Assembly (NCBI RefSeq): GCF_002946835.1 | Contig: NZ_CP026652.1 | Span: 6,882,001 to 6,946,000, forward strand | Source: Streptomyces dengpaensis | Lineage (GTDB): Bacteria > Actinomycetota > Actinomycetes > Streptomycetales > Streptomycetaceae | Length of the DNA: 64,000 nt | Reading direction: 5' to 3' | Part shown: positions 9,014 to 17,832 of the stretch, piece by piece | Numbering within the stretch: the first letter of the stretch is position 1 | How the letters are laid out: each line of letters starts with the position of its first letter | Translations under genes and position numbers: made by a program | Notes under the pieces: generated by a model | What the model was told of the DNA's origin: nothing | The model's database searches: none | What the model saw: only the letters and a program-made list of their open reading frames with translations

Positions 9014-9073
9014 CTGGGCCCTGTCGTCCATGTGCCGCCGCGAGGCAGGCGGCACATGGACGACAGGGCCCAG
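9014..9073. repeat. Perfect 26-bp inverted repeat (hairpin with 8-nt loop) upstream of an MFS exporter gene
   Basis: The left arm 9014-9039 is exactly complementary to the right arm 9048-9073, with loop GCGAGGCA. It sits 95 bp before the start codon of the exporter gene. There is no U-run after it on either strand. It may be an attenuator, a strong terminator protecting the divergent promoters, or a small mobile-repeat relic. Confidence 0.8.
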
Positions 9074-9167
9074 GGCCCCCGGGATTCCGCTCTCCCCGGG
9101 CCGCAGCCCCAGGGAGTCCCCACCCTGTGGCACCGCCGAACGCGAGGGAACATCGGGAGGTACGTAC

Positions 9168-10772
9168 ATGTCCGGGACGCCCACGGCCGCTGCGCGATGC
9201 CGTCGGGAGGCCGGGGCCGGTGCCAACCGCTGGGTCGTCCTTGTGGTGCTGTGTGTCAGCCTCCTGCTGGTCGCCGTCGACGCCACCGTGCTGCATGTCG
9301 CGGTGCCCGCCGTCACCGAGGACCTCAAGCCCGACGCGATAGAACTGCTCTGGATCGTCGACGTCTACCCGCTCGTCTGCGCCTCGCTGCTCATCCTCTT
9401 CGGCACGCTGGGCGACCGCGTCGGCCGCAGAAGGGTCCTGCTTCTGGGGTACGGACTCTTCGGCGTCGCTTCCGGGATCGCCGCCCTGGCCGACAACGCG
9501 CAGGTCCTCATAGGTGCACGCGCCCTGCTCGGCGTCGGCGGCGCGATGATCATGCCCGCGACGCTGTCGATCCTGCGCCAGGTCTTTCCCGACCGGCGGG
9601 AGCGGGCGCTCGCGATCGGAATCTGGAGCGCGGTGGCCGCGGTGGGAGCGGCGATCGGCCCGCTGCTCGGCGGCTTTCTGCTCGAACACTTCTGGTGGGG
9701 ATCCGTCTTCCTCATCAACATCCCGCTGATGCTCGTCAGCCTGCCGGTCGGACGGCTGCTGCTGCCCGAGTCGCGGGGCGACCGCAACGGTCCCTGGGAC
9801 GTGGTCGGGGCGCTGATGGCCGCCGCCGGGCTCTTCGGGATCGTGCTCGGCGTGAAGCGGCTCGGTGGCGGTGAGGCGCCGTTCAGCCCGTTCACGCTGG
9901 TGCCGCTGCTCGTGGGCGGTGCGCTGATGGCCGGGTTCGTACGGCGACAGCGGCGTCGGGCGTCTCCGCTGGTCGATCTGCGGATGTTCGCGCGGTCCGC
10001 GTTCAGTACGTCGGTGGGGTGCATCGTCCTCGCGATGCTCGCGCTGGTCGGGCTCGAGCTGATAGCCGCGCAGTACCTGCAGCTCGTGCTCGGGCTCTCG
10101 CCGCTGGAGACCGGGCTGCGGCTGCTGCCGCTCACCGTCGCGGCGATGGCCTCGGGGCTTGCCGGGGCGAAGATGCTGCGAAGGCTCGGGCCGCGCGCGA
10201 TGGTCTGCTTCGGTTTCTGTCTCACCGCGGCCGCGGTCGTCACGCTCACCGCGATGGGCCGGGAGGACAACGCGGGGCTGCTGCTCTTCGGGTTTGTGCT
10301 GCTGGGCTTCGGCCTGGAGACCACGCTCTTCGGGGCGTACGAGTCGATGCTGAGCGAGGCGCCGCCCGCGCAGGCGGGTGGGGCCGCCGCGATCGGGGAG
10401 ACCTCGTACCAGCTGGGGGCCGGGATCGGCATAGCGCTCCTGGGGAGCGTGATGAACGCGGCGTACGCGCCGGGGCTGTCGTCGGTGCCGGGAGTTCCGG
10501 CGGCGGATTCCGCCGCCGCGGGGCACTCCCTGGGCGAGGCGTACGAGGTCGCCGCGCGGCTGGGCGGCGCTCCGGGGGCGGCCTTGCGGCATACCGCGCG
10601 GGACTCCTTCGTGCACGGGCTGCATGTGACGTTGCTGGTGAGTGCGGGGCTTCTGCTGCTGGGGGCGGTGATGGCGCTGCGGTTGCCGCGGGTGATGGAG
10701 TGCCCTCCGCCGGCGGGCTCGGCCGAGATTCCCGCGCCTCGGAAGGTCGCGGACTCCCGCGTGTCCGCGTAG
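9168..10772 (+). CDS. MFS drug:H+ antiporter, DHA2 (EmrB/QacA) family
   Basis: Encodes 534 residues. Start ATG 9168 follows GGGAGG with 7-nt spacing. Fourteen hydrophobic helices are predicted by eye. Motif C-like VLHVAVPAV, the GDRVGRRR loop between helices 2 and 3 (motif A), and ARALLGVGGAMIMPATLSILRQVF are hallmarks of the DHA2 family. It exports drugs or toxic compounds using the proton gradient. No TetR-type regulator gene is adjacent. The upstream leader carries the large hairpin at 9014-9073, which could control expression. Confidence 0.92.
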   Translation: MSGTPTAAARCRREAGAGANRWVVLVVLCVSLLLVAVDATVLHVAVPAVTEDLKPDAIELLWIVDVYPLVCASLLILFGTLGDRVGRRRVLLLGYGLFGVASGIAALADNAQVLIGARALLGVGGAMIMPATLSILRQVFPDRRERALAIGIWSAVAAVGAAIGPLLGGFLLEHFWWGSVFLINIPLMLVSLPVGRLLLPESRGDRNGPWDVVGALMAAAGLFGIVLGVKRLGGGEAPFSPFTLVPLLVGGALMAGFVRRQRRRASPLVDLRMFARSAFSTSVGCIVLAMLALVGLELIAAQYLQLVLGLSPLETGLRLLPLTVAAMASGLAGAKMLRRLGPRAMVCFGFCLTAAAVVTLTAMGREDNAGLLLFGFVLLGFGLETTLFGAYESMLSEAPPAQAGGAAAIGETSYQLGAGIGIALLGSVMNAAYAPGLSSVPGVPAADSAAAGHSLGEAYEVAARLGGAPGAALRHTARDSFVHGLHVTLLVSAGLLLLGAVMALRLPRVMECPPPAGSAEIPAPRKVADSRVSA

Positions 10773-10798
10773 CCTGCCCGGGCCTTCGGCCCGGCAGG
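10773..10798 (+). terminator. Hairpin directly after the MFS gene
   Basis: Starts right after the stop codon: CCTGCCCGGGCC, TTC loop, GGCCCGGCAGG. The 11-bp stem has one bulged C. Likely terminator. Confidence 0.6.
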
Positions 10799-10950
10799 TG
10801 TCTCCCACCCGCGCACAGCCCGTTCAACTCCGTCGACAGGTCCAGGTCCCTCGTGGGGGTGGCCCGCCGTTGGCGCTGCCGGTTCCTGCGCCGTCGGAGA
10901 TGCACTGGACGTGCGGGACACTGCGTCGTAACGTCGGCTCTCGCATCGTG

Positions 10951-10965
10951 ACTAGCGGTGCTAGT
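10951..10965 (+). promoter_or_regulatory. Candidate operator ACTAGC-GGT-GCTAGT before the acyl-CoA dehydrogenase gene
   Basis: A perfect 6-bp-arm palindrome 25 bp before the start codon, followed by a T-rich stretch and an TTTCCGGAGG ribosome site. Position and symmetry suggest a repressor site (TetR/MarR-type). No regulator gene is next to it. Confidence 0.45.
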
Positions 10966-10989
10966 TTTTAGTTTCCGGAGGCTGCTCTG

Positions 10990-12180
10990 ATGTCCGCGTC
11001 CTCGAAGCTCCCGCCCTTTGACCCCGCTGATCCGCTCGGGATCGACGACCTGCTGGACCTGGAGGACCTGGTCATCCGCGACACCGTGCGGGCGTGGGCC
11101 GCGGACCGGGTGCTGCCCTACGTCGCCGAGTGGTACGAGAAGGGCGAACTGCCCGGGATCCGGGAGCTGGCGCGGGAGCTCGGCGGGATCGGGGCGCTCG
11201 GGATGTCGCTCCAGGGGTACGGGTGCGCCGGGGCCAGTGCCGTTCAGTACGGGCTCGCCTGTCTCGAACTCGAGGCCGCCGACTCCGGGATCCGGTCCCT
11301 CGTGTCCGTGCAGGGATCCCTCGCCATGTACGCCCTTCACCGGTTCGGAAGTGAGGAGCAGAAGCATGAGTGGCTGCCCCGCATGGCCGCCGGTGAGGTC
11401 ATCGGGTGCTTCGGGCTCACCGAACCCGACCACGGGTCCGACCCCGGCTCCATGCGGACCTACGCCAAGCGCGACGGCGGGGACTGGGTGCTCAACGGGC
11501 GGAAGATGTGGATCACCAATGGGTCGGTGGCCGGGGTCGCCGTCGTCTGGGCCCAGACCGACGACGGGATCCGCGGGTTCGTCGTGCCCACCGACGCGAC
11601 GGGGTTCTCCGCCCCCGAGATCAAGCACAAGTGGTCACTGCGGGCCAGCGTCACCAGTGAGCTGATTCTTGATGATGTGCGCTTGCCCGCCGATGCCGTA
11701 CTGCCGGACGTGACCGGGCTGAAGGGGCCGCTCAGCTGTCTGTCCCACGCGCGGTACGGCATCGTGTGGGGGTCGATGGGCGCCGCGCGGGCCAGCTTCG
11801 AGGCGGCCGTCGAGTACGCGAAGACGCGGGAGCAGTTCGGGCGGCCCATCGGAGGTTTCCAGCTCACCCAGGCCAAGCTCGCCGACATGGCGGTCGAGCT
11901 GCACAAGGGGATTCTGCTCGCCCATCACCTGGGGCGCCGCATGGACGCGGGACGGCTCCGTCCCGAACAGGTCAGCTTCGGCAAGCTCAACAACGTACGA
12001 GAGGCCATCGAGATCTGCCGTACCGCCCGTACCATCCTCGGTGCCAACGGGATCTCGCTCGAATATCCGGTGATGCGGCACGCCACGAACCTGGAGTCGG
12101 TGCTCACGTACGAAGGCACCGTCGAGATGCATCAACTCGTGCTGGGCAAGGCGCTCACCGGACTCGATGCCTTCCGGTGA
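10990..12180 (+). CDS. Acyl-CoA dehydrogenase, glutaryl-CoA dehydrogenase-like
   Basis: Encodes 396 residues, a normal length for the family. The N-terminal helical domain is followed by the FAD-binding signature CFGLTEPDHGSDPGSM, WITNGSVAGVAVVWAQ, and the C-terminal REQFGRPIGGFQLTQAKLA. The catalytic base is the Glu in TYEGTVEMHQL, as in glutaryl-CoA dehydrogenase. It would oxidise (and perhaps decarboxylate) an acyl-CoA of the lysine/tryptophan breakdown pathway, passing electrons to ETF. ATG with CGGAGG 8 nt upstream. It is a single gene with its own candidate operator, and converges on sepF. Confidence 0.92.
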   Translation: MSASSKLPPFDPADPLGIDDLLDLEDLVIRDTVRAWAADRVLPYVAEWYEKGELPGIRELARELGGIGALGMSLQGYGCAGASAVQYGLACLELEAADSGIRSLVSVQGSLAMYALHRFGSEEQKHEWLPRMAAGEVIGCFGLTEPDHGSDPGSMRTYAKRDGGDWVLNGRKMWITNGSVAGVAVVWAQTDDGIRGFVVPTDATGFSAPEIKHKWSLRASVTSELILDDVRLPADAVLPDVTGLKGPLSCLSHARYGIVWGSMGAARASFEAAVEYAKTREQFGRPIGGFQLTQAKLADMAVELHKGILLAHHLGRRMDAGRLRPEQVSFGKLNNVREAIEICRTARTILGANGISLEYPVMRHATNLESVLTYEGTVEMHQLVLGKALTGLDAFR

Positions 12181-12219
12181 GCCGAGCACCGGAGTGCGGG
12201 GCCGGTGAGCGGCCCTGCC

Positions 12220-12657
12220 TCAGCTCTGGTTGAAGAAACCGTCCGTCTGACGGCCCGCGGCCTCGCCGTTGACGATCTCCGTGTTGGCCGGGGTCAGCAG
12301 GAAGACACGGGTGGCGACCCGTTCGATCGTGCCGCGCAGCCCGAAGGTCAGGCCGGCCGCGAAGTCCACCACGCGCTTGGCGTCGGCGGGCTCCATGGAC
12401 GTGAGGTTGATGATGACCGGGACGCCGTCCCGGAAGAGCTCGCCGATGCCGCGTGCGTCCCGGAAGCTGTCCGGGGTGACCGTGCCGATCCGGCGGCCCT
12501 TCTCCTCCGCGGTCTCGGACGCGACCTTCACGCGCGGGTCGGTGACCCAGGCATCGCCGGATTCCTGACCCTCGGCGTAGTCGTCGTCGTAGTAACGCTC
12601 GTCATCGTTGTCGTCGACGAGGCCAAGCCAGGCACTCGCCTTGCGCACCGATCCCAT
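12220..12657 (-). CDS. sepF: SepF family cell-division protein (paralogue)
   Basis: Encodes 145 residues. The N-terminal amphipathic [16 protein letters not shown] membrane-binding helix and an acidic linker (YYDDDY) precede the SepF core (about residues 55-135): [19 protein letters not shown], then [18 protein letters not shown] and VFLLTP. SepF anchors FtsZ to the membrane. Streptomyces carry several paralogues; because no dcw-cluster genes (ftsZ, ylmD) are adjacent, this is more likely one of the secondary copies than the main ftsZ-linked gene. It is convergent with the acyl-CoA dehydrogenase gene and divergent from the DUF5685 gene. Confidence 0.93.
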   Translation of the reverse strand: MGSVRKASAWLGLVDDNDDERYYDDDYAEGQESGDAWVTDPRVKVASETAEEKGRRIGTVTPDSFRDARGIGELFRDGVPVIINLTSMEPADAKRVVDFAAGLTFGLRGTIERVATRVFLLTPANTEIVNGEAAGRQTDGFFNQS

Positions 12658-13018
12658 GGACGCCTCCTCTCACAGCGGTCCTTCTTGCTTTCCGCATCCC
12701 CATGGTCGTCCATGATGCGGATGTCGCGCTAAGGGGATAGACGCCGCGCGGGGGTTTCGTGACGGTACTGGTGCACAGCAAATACGTCGAGAGCCCGCGC
12801 GCCCCAAGGGTCCTGCGGGGTACGGCTGCTGACTGAGAGTGAAATATGATTTGCGACGGCGTTCGAGTGACGGACGGTGCGTACGGGTGAACGGGGTGGT
12901 CGATACTGTGCTGTCCGGTGCCTCCGGAACGCACGAGCCGGCGTCCAGAACATGACCGTGCTCGGCCTTCCTTCGGCGGTGCCGCGGCTCAAGGTCGTCC
13001 GTGCCACGGGGGAGTTTC
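12658..13018. other. 361-bp intergenic region between sepF and the DUF5685 gene
   Basis: Contains divergent promoters. On the minus strand a GAGGAGGCG ribosome site precedes sepF. On the plus strand CGATACTGT at about 12901-12909 has a TAnnnT -10 pattern. No credible gene or RNA was found. Confidence 0.45.
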
Positions 13019-14231
13019 GTGTTCGGAATCGTCAGGCCCTGCAGTCACCGCCTCGGTGGAGGGCTCAGCACGCAGTGGATGGCGCATTTGTGCGGGCTGT
13101 GCCTCGCGCTGCGCCGCGACCACGTCCAGTTCGCCCGGATCGTCACGAACTATGACGGGCTGCTGATATCAGTTTTGACGGAGGCTCAGGCCGAGCGGGC
13201 GACGGCGACGGGCTGGCGGCGCACCGCCGGGCCCTGCCCGTTGCGCGGTATGCGGACCGCGTCCGTCGCGCAGGGCGAGGGCGCGCGGCTCGCCGCGGCC
13301 GTCTCGCTGGTGCTCGCCTCGGCGAAGGTGCGTGACCATGTGGCCGACGGGGACGGCCTTTTGGCCCGCAGGCCCGTGGCGCTCGCCGCGCGCCGGGTCG
13401 CCGCGAGCTGGGGCAGGGCCGGTGCGCGTACCGGCTCCGACGTCGGCTTCGACACCGCCGTACTCGTCGACGCCGTGGACCGGCAGATCGGTATCGAGAC
13501 GCTGGCCGGCATCGGAACGCCGCTGCTGACCGTCACCGAGCCGACCGAGACCGCCACCACCGCGGCCTTCGCGCACACCGCCGTCCTCGCCGGGCGCCCC
13601 GGCAACGCCGAGCCGCTTGCCGAGGCCGGACGGCTCTTCGGACGGCTCGCTCATCTCCTGGACGCCGTGGAGGACCGGGAAACTGACGCTGCGTCGGGGG
13701 CGTGGAACCCTCCCCCACTCTCGGCTTCGCTCGAGCGGGGGACCCCCATCCGCCACGGGAACGTCCTTGGCCGAGGCCCGGCGGCTCGCCGACGACGCCC
13801 TGCACGGGATACGGCTCGCGCTGCGCGAGGTCGAGTTCATTGACGGCAAGCTGGCGCACCGGCTGCTCGTGCACGAGCAGCGCGCGTCTGTCGACCGGGC
13901 CTTCGGCACGGCCTCCTGCGCTCACCGCACCGAGCTGGCCGGCGAGGTACGCACCGCCCGGCGGCCCGGGAGCCCCGCCGCTGCCCCCGGAGCCGCCGCG
14001 CCGCGACCGGCGCGGGCTGCTCGCGGGTGTGCCATCTGGATGGGGCTGGCCTGTACGTGCCAGATGTGCTGCGGCACGTACGAGGATCCCTGGTCCCGGG
14101 AGCGCCGGGAGGGGCTGTGCAGCAACTGCGACTGCTCGAACTGCTGCGACTGCTGTGACTGCTGTGACTGCTGCGGGAACTGCTGTGACGGCTGTGGCTG
14201 CGACGGCTGCGACTGCGGGTGTAACTGCTGA
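13019..14231 (+). pseudogene. DUF5685-family protein gene, interrupted by a frameshifting repeat insertion
   Basis: Start GTG 13019 after GGGGGAG gives MFGIVRPCSHRLGGG and WMAHLCGLCLALRRDH, the conserved opening of this actinobacterial family. Homology continues in that frame to SGAWNP near 13711. It then resumes in another frame from SATGTSLAEARRL at 13749 to a stop at 14231. Between them lies a copy of the GC-palindrome element (13710-13747), which shifts the frame by one. The tail is extremely Cys-rich, with CTCQMCCG and then about ten CD/CC pairs, probably metal-binding. Function is unknown. Either the gene is broken, or a base-count error lies in the G-run of the hairpin. Without the shift it would be about 390 residues long. 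Confidence 0.75.
13710..13747 (+). repeat. Dispersed GC-palindrome element, copy B (breaks the DUF5685 frame)
   Basis: Starts CTCCCCCACTCTCGG and ends CGAGCGGGGGACCCCC; 38 nt. It matches copy A (6580-6619, opposite strand) at both ends and most of the middle, with one G fewer in the G-run. It lies exactly where the reading frame changes. Confidence 0.7.
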
Positions 14232-14287
14232 CCGCCACGGTGTGACGGCGGCTCAGTCCTTGAGCTCCGGCGGCGAGATCCGCGTGG

Positions 14288-14414
14288 CGGACTCGACGAG
14301 TTCGTGGACCGGGTGATGCCGCTGTTCCAGGAGCGTGGCGCGTTCCGCACGGAATACACGGGCACGACGCTGCGCTCACACCTCGGGTTGACCGAGCCGG
14401 TATGGAAGGGTTGA
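14288..14414 (+). pseudogene. C-terminal remnant of an LLM-class (NtaA/SnaA-like) flavin monooxygenase
   Basis: In one frame the sequence reads [20 protein letters not shown], then [18 protein letters not shown] and a stop. This is the typical last 40 residues of nitrilotriacetate-monooxygenase-like, luciferase-fold flavin enzymes. Nothing upstream encodes the rest of the protein. It is followed after 4 bp by the DUF1684 gene. In my recollection DUF1684 genes often sit beside such monooxygenases, so the fragment likely marks a lost first gene of a two-gene operon. Confidence 0.65.
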
Positions 14415-14418
14415 TCAC

Positions 14419-15201
14419 ATGACGACGGACGCATCCGAGGACTGGAAGCAGTGGCACGAGCACCGCATCGAGACGGTCTCCGCGCCCTACGGACCGCTCG
14501 CGCTCACGGGCACGCACTGGATCGAGGACTTTCCGGAGGGTCGACTTCGGGACATCCCCGGTCATTGGGCCGCGAAGGACGACGGGGTCGTCCTGACGGC
14601 GGTGGCCGAGGACGGACTGTCCGTCGACGGGGAGCCCTTCACCGGCGAGGTCGTGCTCGACGCCGACCTCGGACCGGCGGCCGGAGCCCGCGTCGGGCGC
14701 GGTGAGCGGCGGTTTGTCGTCCTCGTGCGCGAAGAGGTCTGGGGCGTACGCGACTACGACCCCGCCGCACCCACGCGGAAGGCGTTCCAGGGCATCGAGG
14801 CCGCGCCGTACGATCCGCGCTGGTCGGTGCCGGGGCACTTCACGCCGTACGGGGAGGACCGCACCGTACGCGTCGAGAACGCGGACGGCGTCACCCGCGG
14901 CCTCGGGCTCGGCGGTGTCCTCGCTTTCACCCTGGACGGACAGGACCTCACGCTCCAGGTGTCGGTCGAGAGCGACGGCACGCTGTGGACCGTCTTCGCC
15001 GATGCCACCAGCGGGGAGAGCAGTTACCGCTTCCGGTTCCTACGCCCCGCCGCGCCCGACGCCGAGGGGCGTACGACGGTGGACTTCAACCGGGCCGTGC
15101 TCCCGCCGTGCGCGTTCGCCGCCCACTTCATCTGCCCCTTCCCGCCGCCGGGCAACGCGCTCGGCGTCGGGATCGAGGCGGGGGAGCGCAACCTGCTCTG
15201 A
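14419..15201 (+). CDS. DUF1684 domain protein
   Basis: Encodes 260 residues. The pattern HRIETVSAPYGPLALTGTHW at the start, GVRDYDP, WSVPGHFTPY and the end segment FNRAVLPPCAFAAHFICPFP with PPGN are the DUF1684 signature. No signal peptide. Biochemical function is unknown; the conserved Asn-x4-Pro-Pro-Cys region suggests a binding pocket. It lies 4 bp after the stop of a decayed flavin monooxygenase fragment, so it may now depend on an upstream promoter it did not originally own. It ends at a strong terminator. Confidence 0.9.
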   Translation: MTTDASEDWKQWHEHRIETVSAPYGPLALTGTHWIEDFPEGRLRDIPGHWAAKDDGVVLTAVAEDGLSVDGEPFTGEVVLDADLGPAAGARVGRGERRFVVLVREEVWGVRDYDPAAPTRKAFQGIEAAPYDPRWSVPGHFTPYGEDRTVRVENADGVTRGLGLGGVLAFTLDGQDLTLQVSVESDGTLWTVFADATSGESSYRFRFLRPAAPDAEGRTTVDFNRAVLPPCAFAAHFICPFPPPGNALGVGIEAGERNLL

Positions 15202-15215
15202 ACCAGCCTCTCGTG

Positions 15216-15254
15216 GCAGCACGCGCCGGCGGTCCGACCGCCGGCGCGTGCTGC
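15216..15254 (+). terminator. Strong rho-independent terminator after DUF1684
   Basis: A perfect 17-bp stem (15216-15232 with 15238-15254), loop TCCGA, followed by GTTTTCG. One of the clearest terminators in the window. Confidence 0.9.
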
Positions 15255-15345
15255 GTTTTCGATGGCCCCACCGTGGGCGCGTGTTGTGTTTTCGGCGGTT
15301 CGACCCGCGGCGCGTGTTGCGTTCTGATGGCCGGTCGGTTTCCTG
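15245..15345. repeat. Degenerate tandem repeat (about three units of ~32 bp) reusing the terminator's right arm
   Basis: Units start GCGTGCTGCGTTTTCG, GCGTGTTGTGTTTTCGG and GCGTGTTGCGTTCTGATGG. They share the CGCGTGTTG(C/T)GTTTTC core. The rest of the 15255-15575 region holds the protease promoter and no gene. Confidence 0.6.
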
Positions 15346-15575
15346 TGTTAGTTGTTCCATCCGCCGGGAAAGATCAACGCCCGTAGGACGTACGTAAGTT
15401 GAACGCTGCACGGCCGAAAGGCGCCCTTGCGCCGGTCGGCTGTGCGGCCGAATACTCCCCACAGCGCTTGTCAGGGGCACGGCTTGTCCGGAATCCGGAC
15501 GGGTGGGTCCCCGGCTGCGCCTCACGGGCCCCAACCCCACTTGAGGGCCCCCGACTTCCCTTCGGAGGAACGAAC

Positions 15576-16478
15576 GTGAGGATCAAGCGCACTACCCCCC
15601 GCAGCGGCATAGCGAGACGTACCCGGCTGATCGCCGTGGGCACCGGACTCGTGGCCGCGGCCGCCGTCACCATCCCCACCGCCAACGCGAGCGACGCGCA
15701 GACCTTCAGCACGTCCCAGCTGAAGAGCGCCAGCTCTTCGGTGCTCAAGGCGGATGTGCCGGGCACCGCCTGGGCGACCGACACGAAGACCAACAAGGTC
15801 GTCGTCACGGTCGACAGCACCGTCTCCAAGGCCGAGATCGCGAAGATCAAGCAGGCCGCGGGCGCCAATGCCGGCGCCCTTCAGATCAAGCACACGCCGG
15901 GCAAGTTCAGCAAGCTGATCTCCGGCGGCGACGCCATCTATGCGAGTAGCTGGCGCTGCTCCCTCGGCTTCAACGTGCGCAGTGGCAGCACCTACTACTT
16001 CCTGACCGCCGGTCACTGCACCGACGGCGCGGGCACCTGGTGGTCGAACTCCTCCCACACCACGGTGCTCGGCAGCACCGCGGGCTCCAGCTTCCCGGTC
16101 AACGACTACGGTCTGGTGCGCTACACCAACACCTCGATCACCAAGTCGGGCACCGTCGGCAGCGTGGACATCACCAGCGCCGCCACTCCGTCCGTGGGCA
16201 CCACGGTCTACCGCCGCGGCTCCACCACCGGCACGCACAGCGGCCGGGTCACCGCCCTCAACGCGACCGTCAACTACGGCGGCGGTGACATCGTCTACGG
16301 CATGATCCAGACCACGGTCTGCGCCGAGCCCGGCGACTCCGGCGGCCCGCTCTACTCCAACAGCGGCATCGCCTACGGTCTGACCTCCGGCGGCAGCGGC
16401 AACTGCTCCTCCGGCGGCACGACGTTCTTCCAGCCGGTCACCGAGGCCCTCAGCGCCTACGGGGTCAGCGTCTACTGA
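15576..16478 (+). CDS. Secreted streptogrisin-like serine protease (S1/chymotrypsin fold) with pro-region
   Basis: Encodes 300 residues, start GTG 15576 with TTCGGAGGA 7 nt upstream. Twin-Arg-like basic start, hydrophobic core, and a signal cleavage region near IPTANA. A short pro-region (about residues 40-113) follows, then the mature enzyme from about ISGGDAI. Catalytic triad: His in LTAGHCTD, Asp in VNDYGLV, Ser in [10 protein letters not shown]. The SLGFNV and [16 protein letters not shown] patterns match streptogrisins A/B. It degrades proteins outside the cell. A related gene lies 1.4 kb downstream (17833-18915). Confidence 0.95.
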   Translation: MRIKRTTPRSGIARRTRLIAVGTGLVAAAAVTIPTANASDAQTFSTSQLKSASSSVLKADVPGTAWATDTKTNKVVVTVDSTVSKAEIAKIKQAAGANAGALQIKHTPGKFSKLISGGDAIYASSWRCSLGFNVRSGSTYYFLTAGHCTDGAGTWWSNSSHTTVLGSTAGSSFPVNDYGLVRYTNTSITKSGTVGSVDITSAATPSVGTTVYRRGSTTGTHSGRVTALNATVNYGGGDIVYGMIQTTVCAEPGDSGGPLYSNSGIAYGLTSGGSGNCSSGGTTFFQPVTEALSAYGVSVY

Positions 16479-16535
16479 CGGACGCACCCGGCGTTCTACG
16501 ACACCCGCACGACCGAATTCTGCAGCCAGCAGCAG

Positions 16536-16572
16536 GCGAGCCCTCGCACACAACTGACGTGCGGGGGCTCGC
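16536..16572 (+). terminator. Hairpin terminator after the first protease gene
   Basis: 14-bp stem 16536-16549 with 16559-16572 and a single G-U type mismatch, 9-nt loop. No other feature in 16479-16681. Confidence 0.75.
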
Positions 16573-16681
16573 CCTTGCTCAGGTGACGGAGTTACCGTCG
16601 AAGTACACGCTGTACGCGGTGTATGCGCCTGATGCAGGCCTGATGCACGCTTGATGCGCCCACTTCGGACCCTGGGGGGCC

Positions 16682-17554
16682 GTGATGGTCGAGGAGCTGG
16701 TGGCGGCGGGAGTCTCCGTCGCGTCCGTGGGGCTGGTCTATGTGATGACCGGGGCCCGTGTCGTCAAACAGTACGAACGGGGCGTGGTGCTGCGGCTCGG
16801 CAGGCTGCGCTCGGAAGCGCGCGGTCCCGGGTTCACGATGATCGTGCCCTTCGTCGACCAGCTGCGTAAGGTCAACATGCAGATCGTGACGATGCCGGTG
16901 CCCGCGCAGGAGGGCATCACCCGGGACAACGTCACGGTCCGGGTCGACGCGGTCGTCTACTTCAAGGTGGTCGACGCGGCCGACGCGGTCATTCAGGTCG
17001 AGGACTACCGTTTCGCGGTCTCGCAGATGGCGCAGACGTCCTTGCGCTCGATCATCGGCAAGAGCGATCTCGACGATCTCCTGTCCAACCGCGAGAAGCT
17101 CAACCAGGGCCTGGAGCTGATGATCGACAGCCCGGCGATCGGCTGGGGTGTGCAGATCGACCGCGTCGAGATCAAGGATGTGTCGCTGCCGGAGACGATG
17201 AAGCGGTCGATGGCCCGGCAGGCCGAGGCCGACCGGGAGCGGCGGGCCCGGGTCATCAACGCGGACGCGGAACTGCAGGCGTCGAAGAAGCTCGCGCAAG
17301 CCGCCGGAGTGATGTCGGACCAGCCCGCCGCGCTGCAACTGCGCCTGCTGCAGACGGTGGTGGCGGTCGCGGCCGAGAAGAACTCGACGCTCGTCCTGCC
17401 CTTCCCGGTGGAGCTGCTGCGGTTCCTGGAGAGGGCGCAGCAGCCGACCGGTCCGGCGCCCAGCGCGGCTCAGCAACCGGTGCACGAGCAACTGCCGCTT
17501 CCGGAAACCCCCTTGGAACCGGACTCCGAGGGGTCGAAAACCGGACAGGACTAG
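16682..17554 (+). CDS. SPFH/band-7 (stomatin-like, slipin) membrane protein
   Basis: Encodes 290 residues (GTG 16682 or ATG 16685; the GGGGGG run before favours the ATG). A single N-terminal helix (about residues 3-25) is followed by VKQYERGVVLRLGRL and GPGFTMIVPFVDQLRKVNMQ, the classic stomatin opening. Then come the band-7 core and a coiled-coil (QAEADRERRARVINADAELQ). The tail is Pro/Glu-rich. Known: SPFH proteins oligomerise and organise membrane microdomains or regulate proteases and channels. A NfeD/ClpP-class partner gene is not adjacent; instead it is flanked by two secreted proteases, which may be coincidence. Confidence 0.93.
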   Translation: MMVEELVAAGVSVASVGLVYVMTGARVVKQYERGVVLRLGRLRSEARGPGFTMIVPFVDQLRKVNMQIVTMPVPAQEGITRDNVTVRVDAVVYFKVVDAADAVIQVEDYRFAVSQMAQTSLRSIIGKSDLDDLLSNREKLNQGLELMIDSPAIGWGVQIDRVEIKDVSLPETMKRSMARQAEADRERRARVINADAELQASKKLAQAAGVMSDQPAALQLRLLQTVVAVAAEKNSTLVLPFPVELLRFLERAQQPTGPAPSAAQQPVHEQLPLPETPLEPDSEGSKTGQD

Positions 17555-17832
17555 ACCTCACGCGCTGCACAGCGGCCACATGCGCACAGTGTTTGCAGTG
17601 GGAACCCACGTGGTGTGACCACGGCCGGTCAAGTCGTAGGCGGCGTACACCTGTTGGCGCACGCGCGTCCTGAAGTCGACCTTGTGTGCCCCCTGTACGC
17701 CTCGGAATAGTGGTCGGCGACCAACTGACATGGACGCGGCTTTTTCCTGTCCGCCGGGTTCATGTACGTACGCCTTCCGGTCCCGGTGGCCTCCATGGCC
17801 TCCCGGACCAACCCCCCACAGGAGGACGTGAG
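17555..17832 (+). other. 278-bp non-coding region with the promoter of the second protease gene
   Basis: Holds the promoter and an AGGAGG ribosome site (17820-17825). No gene or clear hairpin seen. Confidence 0.5.
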
